Shown piece by piece: positions 22,031 to 32,511 of a DNA stretch of 64,000 bases. Where the stretch lies: assembly GCA_019653755.1 (NCBI GenBank), contig BPCL01000002.1, forward strand, positions 1 to 64,000, read 5' to 3'. The DNA is from Woeseia sp. (GTDB lineage Bacteria > Pseudomonadota > Gammaproteobacteria > Steroidobacterales > UBA11654). The translations under genes were made by a program, and so were the position numbers. Below the pieces are notes generated by a model, which had not been told where the DNA came from, searched no databases, and saw only the letters and a program-made list of their open reading frames with translations. Positions within the stretch are counted from its first letter, which is position 1, and every line of letters starts with the position of its first letter.

Positions 22031-22885
22031 TTATCTTTTTGGCTTAGTTTCACCTTGGATGGCAACCCTATGCATGAGGCGATGGTTATCGCCAAAATCA
22101 AAAATTCCTTTGTGTGCTGTGCAACGATTGTCCCAAAAAGCAACAGAGTTATTTTCCCATTTAAATCTGCAGTTCAACTCTGGTTTCTTGATGTGATTAA
22201 CCAGAAATTCTTTCATAACTTTATTTTCATCGACACTCAGTTGCTTGAAATGCGAGACCATCAGTTCACTATAGAAGAGACATTTTTTACCAGTTTCTGG
22301 ATGTTTACATACTAAAGGGTGTTCACTGGGTGGCGTTGCTTTTCTAGCCATTTCATAACCTTTAGCGCCATAAGTATCTAAGACATTAGTGAGATTCTTA
22401 TGAAAATTATCATGAACCGCTGTCAAGCTAGAGCACAGTCTTTGCATTGGTTTAGAGAGAAGGTCATAAGCTAGATAGAGGTTTACCCAAGCTGTGTCTC
22501 CACCAGTTGCAGGAACATCTAGCGCATAAAGTACAGCACCTTTTAAGGGCTTTTGCATGAATGAGGCATCAATATGCCAATCAACATCTGAAACGATACC
22601 TTTATACAGATCTGGGTATTCTTGGACATATACATTTGGATAGCCATCCAAAGTTGGCATATAACCCGGACCTTGTAGTTCCCCAAAGTTCTTTGTGAAA
22701 GTAACATGTTGCTCTGGGGTTAGAGGTTGATCTCTAAAAAACAAAACCTGATGTTCTAACCAAGCTTGATTGAGTTCTCTTAGGGCTGGCTTTGAAAGTT
22801 TTTTGCTAATATCCAATCCAGCAACTTCAGCTCCAAGGGATGCTGTCATCTCATTAATTGTGAAGGTTTTGTATTTCTTTGCCAT
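22031..22885 (-). CDS. TauD/TfdA family 2-oxoglutarate-dependent dioxygenase
   Basis: WHIDASFMQKP (HxD), GGDTAWVNLYLAYDLLS, WDNRCTAHKGIFDFGDNHRLMHRV. Confidence 0.92.
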   Translation of the reverse strand: MAKKYKTFTINEMTASLGAEVAGLDISKKLSKPALRELNQAWLEHQVLFFRDQPLTPEQHVTFTKNFGELQGPGYMPTLDGYPNVYVQEYPDLYKGIVSDVDWHIDASFMQKPLKGAVLYALDVPATGGDTAWVNLYLAYDLLSKPMQRLCSSLTAVHDNFHKNLTNVLDTYGAKGYEMARKATPPSEHPLVCKHPETGKKCLFYSELMVSHFKQLSVDENKVMKEFLVNHIKKPELNCRFKWENNSVAFWDNRCTAHKGIFDFGDNHRLMHRVAIQGETKPKR

Positions 22886-22913
22886 TTATATAAAGACTAA
22901 CTCTAAAGAATGA

Positions 22914-24216
22914 TTATGACAAATGTTGGATTGATTTTGATTTAGCTTCTATCGGTTTAATAAAGAACACATTGATGATTCCTATTAAAGTGACTACAGC
23001 GACTAACCCAAAAGCTTTGAGGTAGCTTCCAGAGGCGTCATCAGCCATAGCTGCCAATAATTGAGTTGCCCCTGCTGCTGCAAGACCATCAACCATACTG
23101 ATAATACCTAGTACTCTTCCTAAATATTTCTTTCCAAAACTCTCTACGGCAACCAATTGAATCATGCTAAAGCTTCCACCAAAGCCCAGACCGAAGAAGA
23201 TAGTAAAAAGGCTGAGTTGCATTGTGTTTTGCGTCAAGATCACTCCATTATCAGAAATCTCAAATAGTAATAGTGAGCCTATAAATAGCACACATGAGCT
23301 TAAGAAAAGAACTGTCCTTTTGGGCAGCTTGTCACTTAAAGCTCCAAAGGAGAATTTTCCTATAAAACTAAACCAGTAGATTATCGAAAAAAGGAGAACT
23401 GATTGCTGGGCAGTGAACCCGGCATCCAGCTCAAAGAATATCCTTATTTGACTGTTGAGACCTTGGATTGAGAACCATAAACATGCTGATCCAATGCCTA
23501 AGCACCAAAGTGCTCTGGAAAAGATAGCATCTTTGATCGTGGTCATATCTTTGTCTTCTATTGGCTTAGTTTTTATTTTATCTTGTGATATCTCTTCGAT
23601 TCCATCGGGGCTCAGACCCATTTTTTCCGGTGAGGGTCGAATGATTTTATAGACTGGGATTACGGCAAAGATCCAGAAGAGAGCGGTGAGAAGTCCAAAT
23701 CCCCATCTCCACCCCCAATCTGGGTTACTGACTATAGGTGAAATAAGAAGAGGTAGGGTTGCTCCACCCAGACTCGAGCTTGCTACAACCATGCCGACAA
23801 CTTTGCCGCGATGTTTATTGAACCAATTTGAAACAATGATTACATTTGGCCCTAAGCCTGTCATCACCAGTCCCACAGCCATTAGAATATGTAGACGATA
23901 CAGTGTCTCTATAGAACTGGCAAAGGGATAAAAACTATAGGTAAAGCGCCATGACAATAATACCAATTCTCATCACAACAGTGACACCATATTTGTCTAT
24001 TAGAATTCCTGAAAATGGTGAAAGGAGGGCAGCAAAAAGTAGAGTGTTTCGTACTGTTAGACTTGCTTGTTCACGATTAAGAGAGAACTCCTCAATAAAT
24101 GTAGGAAATAGATTTTGAGGAACAAATAACGTCATTGAATTCACAAAGAAATAGATCAAACTGCAAGATATTGCAACATACCATCCATAGAAGACATTTT
24201 TTGATTTCATTTCCAT
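22914..24216 (-). CDS. Major facilitator superfamily transporter, frameshifted near 23943
   Basis: N-terminal helices in ORF 23935-24216 (VFYGWYVAISCSLIYFF) and the remainder in ORF 22914-23966; joins by removal of one base of a homopolymer. Confidence 0.88.
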
Positions 24217-24272
24217 CTCAAATAATTTACTCTTGAAAATCCATTGATAGAGCAGACTGATATAATAACTTC

Positions 24273-25613
24273 ATGAGTAAACAATCCATAGCAATAATCA
24301 ATGCTAATGTCGTTAACGAAGGATCAATAAAACAAGTTGATGTTCTTCTTGAGAGCGGTCGAATTAAACAAGTCGACAGCAATATAACCCTCGATTCGAA
24401 AACAGAAATTGTTGATGCTAAAGGAATGCATTTGTTGCCAGGATTAATAGATGATCAGGTGCATTTTCGAGAGCCAGGACTAACCCATAAAGGCGGTATA
24501 TTTTCAGAGTCAGCCGCAGCTATTGCAGGAGGCGTGACTTCTTTTATGGATATGCCAAATGTCAATCCTCCAACTATCACCAGAGATCTTCTATCACAAA
24601 AATACAAATTGGCAGAGGGTAAAGCTCACGCTAATTATGCTTTTTATTTAGGAGCCACAAATAATAATGTAGAAGAAATAAAACGTTTACAAACAGGTGA
24701 GGCCTGCGGCGTCAAAGTGTTTATGGGTGCATCAACCGGTAACATGTTGGTTGATAATGATGATGCTTTAGAGAAAATATTTTCTGAGTGTCCCATATTA
24801 ATAGCAACACATTGTGAAGACACGCCATCAATTAACAAGAACTTAGAAGCCAAAAGAGAACAATATAAAGGTTCTGAGATACCTGTTTCTGAGCACCCAA
24901 ATATTAGGTCGGTGGAGACTTGTTACAAATCTTCTTCTAAAGCGGTTGGATTAGCTAAAAAATTTGGCACTAAATTACATGTTTTGCATTTAACAACCGA
25001 AAAAGAGTTAGGGTTATTCGATTCTAAGAATCATAGAGAGAAAAATATAACAGCTGAAGTGTGTGTTCATCATTTGCATTTCAATGATTCTAGTTACGAT
25101 GATCTACAGCAGCTTATAGTTTGTAATCCAGCTATAAAAACTGAAAATGATCAAAGAGCATTAATGGAAGCTGTCAACGGAGATCTTTTGGATATTATTG
25201 CAACTGACCATGCTCCGCATACCATTGAAGAGAAGAGCAGGCCATACCCTGATTGTCCTTCAGGCTTACCCTTAGTGCAGCATTCACTATTATTGTTGCT
25301 TGATTTTTTTCATCAAGGAAAAATGTCTTTGGAAACTATCGTTACAAAAACAAGCCACAATGTTGCAGAGGTTTATGGCTTAAAAGATCGCGGATTTATT
25401 AGAGAAGACTATTGGGCGGATCTTGTTTTAGTTGACCTTAACGCAACCACAAAAGTGACCAAGGATAATATTCTTTATGAATGTGCATGGAGCCCTTTTG
25501 AAGAACAAATCTTTAACTCTATGATTAATAAAACATTTGTTAACGGAGAGTTAATATTCAATGAGGGTCAGATTCTTTCGCAGCCTTCAGGAAGACGTCT
25601 GGATTTTGTTTAG
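24273..25613 (+). CDS. Dihydroorotase (amidohydrolase superfamily)
   Basis: LLPGLIDDQVHFREPGLTHKGGIFSESAAAIAGGVTSFMDMPN; DIIATDHAPHTIEEK. Confidence 0.85.
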   Translation: MSKQSIAIINANVVNEGSIKQVDVLLESGRIKQVDSNITLDSKTEIVDAKGMHLLPGLIDDQVHFREPGLTHKGGIFSESAAAIAGGVTSFMDMPNVNPPTITRDLLSQKYKLAEGKAHANYAFYLGATNNNVEEIKRLQTGEACGVKVFMGASTGNMLVDNDDALEKIFSECPILIATHCEDTPSINKNLEAKREQYKGSEIPVSEHPNIRSVETCYKSSSKAVGLAKKFGTKLHVLHLTTEKELGLFDSKNHREKNITAEVCVHHLHFNDSSYDDLQQLIVCNPAIKTENDQRALMEAVNGDLLDIIATDHAPHTIEEKSRPYPDCPSGLPLVQHSLLLLLDFFHQGKMSLETIVTKTSHNVAEVYGLKDRGFIREDYWADLVLVDLNATTKVTKDNILYECAWSPFEEQIFNSMINKTFVNGELIFNEGQILSQPSGRRLDFV

Positions 25614-25786
25614 AAAAAATATCGCTTTCTTCGGTGCAAAATACGTTTTTTTTCCTATCAGGATATGTTAATTTTCACCTGTAAACCTTTTTGGGTTGTG
25701 AGATAAAAAGAAACTGAAAACTTTTATAGTTAAATTTTCGTATATATTCAACGTTTTATAACTAAGCGTCAGGCACCACTACCATC

Positions 25787-27275
25787 ATGCAACCTACAAA
25801 CACCAAAGATCCACAATACTATCATAAGGTAGTTGATTGCCAATGGGGCTGCCCGGCACATACCGATGTGCCTGGTTATATAAGGCATATAGCACAGGGT
25901 GAGTATACCCAGGCTTACTTACTCAACAGAGAATCAAATGTATTTCCAGGTATTCTAGGACGGGTTTGTGACCGTCCTTGTGAGCCAGTCTGCAGAAGGG
26001 TTAGGGTTGAAGAGGAACCAGTTGCAATATGTCGTTTAAAAAGGGTTGCAGGCGATTTAAAAGCTGATTTTAAAGAACACTTACCACCAATTCCTAAAAA
26101 AAAGAATGGCAAAAGAATCGCTTTAATTGGCGCAGGTTGTGCCTCACTAACAGTAGCTAACGATCTTTTACCTCTTGGTTATGAGATAGACATCTTTGAA
26201 TCCCTGCCAAAAGATGGGCGGGTTAATTAGAAGTAATATTCCTAAATTCAGGTTACCGCCTGAAGTTATAGATGAAGAATTTGATGTCATTGTGGAGCAG
26301 GGGGCGAAGCTTCATCTAAATCATCCTATTGAAAGCATGAAAGATTTATTGGCAGAGGACTATGATGCCATTTTTGTCGGTACTGGTGCTCCTAAGGGAA
26401 GAGAGCTTGATCTTCCAGGAAGATACGATACGGACCAAATTTTTGTAGGTATCGCTTGGCTTGAGTCTGTTGCTTTTGAGCACATTGAGTCTGTTGGAGA
26501 ACGAGTGCTTATCATTGGTGGAGGAAATACAGCAATGGATTGTTGCCGAACCTCACTTAGACTTGGCGGTAAAGAGGTGAAGGTTTTATACAGAGGCACA
26601 AGAGATAGGATGAAATCTTCTGATTGGGAATTGGAGCCCGCTTTAGAAGAAGATGTTGAATTGATTTTAAACCACTCTCCTGAAGAATACATTGTAGAAG
26701 AGGGAAAATTGGTTGGAATGAAATTCAGCGTGCTTGAATGGCATAAGGACAAGAACGGTAAATTAAAATCAACCAAGAAAGATGAGGTGATCATCCCATG
26801 CGACACAGTTATTCTGGCTATCGGTCAGGAAAATTCATTCCCATGGGTTGAGCGTGATATTGGATTAGATTTTGATGAATGGGAAGTTCCACATGTTGAT
26901 CCTATTACATACGAATCGACTTTATCCGGAGTATTTTTTGGAGGTGACTCAGCCTTTGGACCAAAAAATATAATAGAAGCCGTTGAGCACGGACATCAGG
27001 CTGCTATTTCAATACACAAATATTGTCACAACGATTCCCTTACTGATCGACTTCCTTACGGAATGAATCTGGTTACTGCAAAAATGGGTATACACGAATG
27101 GACTTACAGTAATGATTATGGCTATGAGAATCGATTTGAAGTCCCAACGGTCCCTATGGAGAATAGATTTAAAGATATTAATATTGAAGTTGAGCTGGGT
27201 TATGAGCCGGGACAGTTTAAAAAAGAGGTCGAACGCTGTCTGAATTGTGATATACAAACTGACTTTGTTGCCTGA
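25787..27275 (+). CDS. GltD/PreT-like NAD(P)-binding FAD oxidoreductase with N-terminal 4Fe-4S domain, frameshifted near 26209
   Basis: CQWGCPAHTDVPGYI, GRVCDRPCEPVCRR, RIALIGAGCASLTVANDL, VLIIGGGNTAMDCCRTSLRLG, VFFGGDSAFGPKNIIEAVEHGHQAA. Confidence 0.9.
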
Positions 27276-27597
27276 GCTTTGCATAGAGTGCGATGCTTGT
27301 ATTGACGTTTGCCCTGTGAATTGCCTGATGATCGCAGAAAATGCCGATGAGTCTGAATTAAGAGAATCTATAAAAACACCAGCTAATAATCTAGAGCAAG
27401 CACTCTTTGTTTCTGAAGATTTACCCCAAACTAAAAGGGTTATGGTGAAAGATGAGGATGTTTGTATTCACTGCGGTCTTTGTGCTGAACGTTGCCCGAC
27501 TGCAGCCTGGGATATGAAAAAGTTCACCTTGGAGATCCCCTATGCAGTTGATGAGGAAAAATCGACTCATGCTGTTAAAACTGAGCAAGCAGTATAA
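27247..27597 (+). CDS. 2x[4Fe-4S] ferredoxin domain protein, possibly the C-terminal domain of the preceding flavoprotein
   Basis: CIECDACIDVCPVNC and CIHCGLCAERCP; overlaps the end of the FAD protein in another frame. Confidence 0.85.
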   Translation: MIYKLTLLPELCIECDACIDVCPVNCLMIAENADESELRESIKTPANNLEQALFVSEDLPQTKRVMVKDEDVCIHCGLCAERCPTAAWDMKKFTLEIPYAVDEEKSTHAVKTEQAV

Positions 27598-29405
27598 TGA
27601 CTAAGGTCAGTCATAATAATTTCACTGTGAAATTTGCCAATGTTAACGGGACTGGTTCCTCCAGTGCTAATGGCATGTTCATGAAAAGTATTTTTAGAAT
27701 GGGGATACCTGTGGTTGGTAAAAACTATTTTCCTTCAAACATCCAAGGGCTACCTACTTGGTATGAAGTTAGGGTAAGCGATAAAGGCTATTTAGCTCCT
27801 TCCGGGAGTGTGGATATTATGGTTGCAATGAATGCACAAACCTACGATGAAGATTTAGCGGCGGTAGAACCAGGCGGTTACCTTATTTATGACTCATCTT
27901 GGCCCAGAGAGGAGTTGATGATAAGAGATGATATTACTGTTCTAGGAGTTCCGCTCGCAAACATGTGCAATGAAAAATTCGATTCTGCTAGAGCCAGGAC
28001 ATTAATGAAGAATACTTCTTATGTCGGTGTTTTAGCTGCTTTGCTTGAAATGGATACTAAAGTTATCGAACAATTACTACTAGATACATTTGGCGATAAA
28101 AAACATTTAATTGATGCGAATAAGACAGCTCTTGATATGGGCTTTAATTACGCAAAAGAAAATTTTAAATGCCCGTTGCCTTATAGAGCTAAACCAATAA
28201 ATAAGACTGATGGTTATATTATGATTGATGGGAATGCTACTGCTGCCCTAGGCTGTCTTTTTGCTGGCGCAACCGTGGGTTCTTGGTATCCAATTACCCC
28301 CTCTACATCGCTAATGGATGCATTTAGCAGCTATTGCTCTTTTTACAGAAAAGATAAGAAAACAGGAAAGAATAATTACTCCATCATTCAAGCTGAAGAT
28401 GAATTGGCAGCCGTGGGAATGGCGCTCGGGGCAGGATGGAATGGAGCCAGATCATTTACTCCTACGAGTGGACCAGGGATTTCTTTGATGAGTGAGTTTA
28501 TAGGCTTTGGGTATTACTCCGAGATACCTACTGTAATCTTTGATGTTCAGAGAACAGGTCCTTCGACAGGAATGCCTACTCGCACTCAACAAGGAGACAT
28601 ATCTTTGTGTGCTTATGCTTCCCATGGTGATACTAGACATGTGTGTCTTTATCCAGCAAATCCCGAGGAAGCTTTTTATCTTTCAATTGAAGCGTTTGAT
28701 CTTGCTGAAAAACTCCAAACCCCAGTTTTTGTATTAAGCGATCTTGATATAGGTATGAATGATTGGATGATTAAGGATCTTGAATGGGACGACAAATTTA
28801 AACCGGACCGAGGCAAAGTGCTTTCATCTGAAGAGTTAGAAGAGATGGAAAATTATTATCGCTATCTGGATGTCGACGGAGATGGGGTTCCTTATCGAAC
28901 CATACCTGGCACCAACCCTAAAGGTTCATATTTTACAAGAGGATCTGGGCACAATAGGTTCGGTGGCTACACCGAGGATGCCTCAGAATATCAGGATGTT
29001 GTCGACCGTTTATTGGTTAAGTGGGAAACAGCAAAAACCCTCGTACCTAAGCCTGCAGTTTCATTTTCTAAGAACAACGATATTGGAATTATTAGTATTG
29101 GTAGCTGTGATGATGCAATTCGTGAAGCTAGAGATATTATGAAAAAGCAAGGTCAAAAAATGAACTATCTAAGAGTTAAAGCTTTTCCATTTACCAAAGA
29201 GGTTCAAAAGTTTTTGGACGCTCATAAGACAATATTTGTTATTGAACAGAATCGCGATGGACAGTTGGAAAAATTATTAATCTCGGAGACTAAAGTCGAT
29301 GCCAAAAAAATTAAATCTATTAGGCTCTATAATGGGATTCCAATCTTTCCAAAAGATGTCGTGGAAAAAATTCAGTCAGATCTCAAAGCAGGAAAAGCAG
29401 CATGA
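27597..29405 (+). CDS. 2-oxoacid:acceptor (ferredoxin) oxidoreductase, fused gamma-alpha subunit (KorA-like)
   Basis: Gamma-like N-terminus NGTGSSSANGMFMKSIFRMGIPVVGKNYFPSNIQGLPTWYEVRVS and alpha-like IDGNATAALGCLFAGATVGSWYPITPSTSLMDAF. Confidence 0.9.
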   Translation: MTKVSHNNFTVKFANVNGTGSSSANGMFMKSIFRMGIPVVGKNYFPSNIQGLPTWYEVRVSDKGYLAPSGSVDIMVAMNAQTYDEDLAAVEPGGYLIYDSSWPREELMIRDDITVLGVPLANMCNEKFDSARARTLMKNTSYVGVLAALLEMDTKVIEQLLLDTFGDKKHLIDANKTALDMGFNYAKENFKCPLPYRAKPINKTDGYIMIDGNATAALGCLFAGATVGSWYPITPSTSLMDAFSSYCSFYRKDKKTGKNNYSIIQAEDELAAVGMALGAGWNGARSFTPTSGPGISLMSEFIGFGYYSEIPTVIFDVQRTGPSTGMPTRTQQGDISLCAYASHGDTRHVCLYPANPEEAFYLSIEAFDLAEKLQTPVFVLSDLDIGMNDWMIKDLEWDDKFKPDRGKVLSSEELEEMENYYRYLDVDGDGVPYRTIPGTNPKGSYFTRGSGHNRFGGYTEDASEYQDVVDRLLVKWETAKTLVPKPAVSFSKNNDIGIISIGSCDDAIREARDIMKKQGQKMNYLRVKAFPFTKEVQKFLDAHKTIFVIEQNRDGQLEKLLISETKVDAKKIKSIRLYNGIPIFPKDVVEKIQSDLKAGKAA

Positions 29406-30456
29406 GTTATATAAAGAAGCCAAAAATAATAAGAGATAATGATCCTAGAAATAAGCTGGGGATGACTTTTGATGATTATGAGGGCGTGATGTCGACTCTC
29501 TGTGCCGGTTGTGGACATGATTCTATTACTGGCGCGATTATTCAAACCGTTTTTGATTTAAATATTGAGCCACACAGAATGATAAAACTAAGTGGTATTG
29601 GCTGCTCTCAAAAACACCTGCTTATTTTGCCAGTCAGTCCCACGGCTTCAATTCAGTTCATGGACGCATGCCATCAGTAGCTACTGGGGCCAATGCAGCT
29701 AATAGTGAACTGCTTTGTATAGGTGTTTCGGGGATGGAGATACACTTTCTATTGGAATGGGGCAGTTCTCTCATGCCGTTAGAAGAAATCTTAATATGCT
29801 TTATATTATTGAAAACAATGGAGTCTATGGATTAACCAAAGGCCAGTTTTCTGCCTCCGCAGATGTTGGCTCAACAGCCAAAAAAGGGGCCGCCAATCTA
29901 CAGACACCAATTGACCCTTGTTCGGTAGCAATTACTTTAGGAGCAACCTTCGTTGCTAGGAGCTTTTCAGGGGATAAGGACCAACTGATTCCATTACTTA
30001 AGGCGGGATTAATGCATCGAGGATTTGCAATGATTGATGTCATTTCACCTTGCGTAACATTCAATGACCATGAGGGCTCAACAAAAAGTTACATGAGCAC
30101 CAGAGAGACAAAACGAGAGGCGGTCTATACAGACTATATAGCTCCATTCTCAGAAATCGAAGTTCAATATGAAGAAGGCTCAAGTTTAAAAGGTAGATCT
30201 CCATGAGGGTGGCAAGGTTCTTTTACGAAAGACAGATGATAGCTTTAGCCCTCTTGATAGAAGTCAGTCAATTAATGGCATTAAAGAAGCCTCTGACAAA
30301 GGAGAAATATTAACAGGACTTTTGTATATTAATGAGTCTCAGCCTGATTTCACAGAAGTTGAAAATACAATTGATGGGGCTTTAAACTCAGTCAGTTACG
30401 ATGATTTATGTCCAGGTTCTAAGGCACTAAATAAGTTACTCGATAATTACAAATAG
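29402..30456 (+). CDS. 2-oxoacid:ferredoxin oxidoreductase beta subunit (KorB-like, TPP-binding); three frameshifts
   Basis: STLCAGCGHDSITGAI; KTPAYFASQSHGFNSVHGRMPSVATGANAANSELLCIGVSG / GDGDTLSIGMGQFSHAVRRNLNMLYIIENNGVYGLTKGQ; C-terminus VDLHEGGKVLLRKTDDSF...LLDNYK ending at 30456. Confidence 0.88.
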
Positions 30457-30464
30457 ACAGTGAC

Positions 30465-31911
30465 TTGATGCTCAGTAGCTTTATTAATCAAAACACGTCC
30501 CGACTGCTATTATTTTTCATCTGTTTTTTTGTCACTTTTCCCATTTATGGCCAACGTACCTTACCCGAAGAGATTGAATTATTAGCCAATAAGCACAATA
30601 TTCCAATTGATAGCCTTAGCATCATTCTGCAACCGCTGAATTCAGACACTAGACTGATAAACCTCAACGCAGAGGTACACCGAACTCCGGCATCAGTTGC
30701 AAAACTATTTACGGCATTTGTGGCAATGGATCATTTAGGTCCCGATTATCATTGGACCACAGAAGTATTTAGCACAGACAGCATCAAGGATGGAGTGGTT
30801 GATTCATTGATTTTTAAAGGTGGTGGTGATCCCTATATAACTATTGAACGTTTAGACACCATGGTTTTAGCCTTGAGAAACCTTGGAATAAAAACCATTA
30901 ATGATGGTCTGATTGTTGAGCAGAGTTTTTTTAAGCAACACCAAACGTCCACGGCAGATTTTGATAATGATCCACTGCGTCCATACAATATTATGCACAC
31001 TTCATTACTGATTAATTCAAATACGATCGATTTTAAAATCAAGAAATATTCAAACAACACCATCAAGATTGTCCCAGATTTTCTACCTGAAGGAGTATTC
31101 TTTAGAAACGAATTAGAATTAGGATCAGGTTCATGCAGTCAGTTTAGAGACAACGTTCAATTTACCCAAATTATTGAGGAGCAATATCCGCCTCATATTG
31201 TTCTTCTGGTAGATGGTCACTACCCAAGAAATTGTTTTGAGTTTGAACATGATCTTTCTTTAACTGATGCGAATCATTACTTTTTTGGCGCCTTTAAAAA
31301 TCTCTGGTTGAAATCGGGTGGTTCATTCAATGGTTACATCAGAGAAGCAAAAGTTCCTTTCTTAAAAAAGCCCATTATGACTTTTGATTCACCGAGTCTT
31401 GATGAAATTATTATTGAAGGTGTTAAAGAGAGCGATAACTTGATTGCTAGAAATTTATTTTTAAGTTTGAATCAATCGAGTGACAAGAGCTATAGAGCTT
31501 CTAGAAGAATTATGAGAAAAGTTCTAAACAGTAATGATGTATCAATGACTTACAATACTTTTTTTGAAAATGGATCCGGATTATCAAGGAAAACGAAAGT
31601 AAAGCCGGAAACGATATTAAGTTTACTTATAGCAATAAGAGAGCATCCATCTTCAGATACACTGATAAAATCATTCCAGTCTCTGGCGTGGACGGAACGA
31701 TCGAGAGGAAATATAAAACCGATTTATTAAAAGAAAACTTAAGCTTAAAACAGGGACTTTGGACGGTGTTAGTGGTTTAGCAGGCTTTATTACTGGAGTA
31801 TCTGGGAAAGAGTATGCTTTTGTTTTTCTTCATAATGATATTCCAGATCATCCATATAAGATCTCATCCTTCCGAGAGGGTCTCCTTAATTGGGCGGTGA
31901 GCGATATTTAG
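30465..31911 (+). CDS. dacB: D-alanyl-D-alanine carboxypeptidase/endopeptidase (PBP4 type); two frameshifts
   Basis: TPASVAKLFTAFVAMDHLG (SxxK); ENGSGLSRKTKVKPETIL; frame-corrected PVSGVDGTIERKYKTDLL...SLKTGTLDGVSGLAGF (KTG). Confidence 0.85.
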
Positions 31912-32493
31912 TTACTGGCTATTTTTGTGCTAATTCTCAGACGCCATATTATGAGTGCAGTCATTAAAATAGCATCTATCACGGCTTCATAACCAATCAC
32001 TTTTTCTTGCCAGAAGAAATGCCACACTCCTAGAACCGCTGCTGTATAGACTAGACCACTCATCGTTGTTCTATTTTTATTAAACCAATCTTGGAACGAA
32101 TTAAATGAAGCTAAGCCAACTATTAATAAACATAGAAATCCAGCCCATCCGACAATCAGATAAGGGGTTTCGATGATATCGATAACAATTACTCCAAGGT
32201 CACCCGCTTGGTCAATCATGGCATAACAAAGGAAGTGGTTTAAGACATAGAAAAAAGCAACTAGACCAATTGGTTTTGGTAATGTTTTAAAGACCTCAAA
32301 TTTAGAATAGTAATAAAGAGGCGTTATCAATAAAGTAATAATTAGAAACCTGATGCTCCATATGCCCGTATCATGAATTATAGCTTCCACAGGATTGGCT
32401 CCCAAGCCACCAAAAAAACCGAAAGGCTCTAAAATTTAGCAAGATATAAGGTAAGAAGCTTACTAATAGAATGAGTCGAGTGAACATCTTCAT
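31908..32493 (-). CDS. msrQ: MsrQ heme-binding membrane subunit, frameshifted at the 7-A run 32412-32418
   Basis: GANPVEAIIHDTGIWSIRFLIITLLITPL; N-terminus MKMFTRLILLVSFLPYILLNFRAFRFFGG recovered by removing one base. Confidence 0.88.
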
Positions 32494-32511
32494 CCTTTGA
32501 TAGTGATTTAC

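Noticed and set aside
29402-30206. Programmed ribosomal frameshifting or stop recoding to explain the broken genes
   Set aside because: Breaks occur in both directions in many unrelated genes with no common slippery site or downstream structure; uncorrected indels explain them better.
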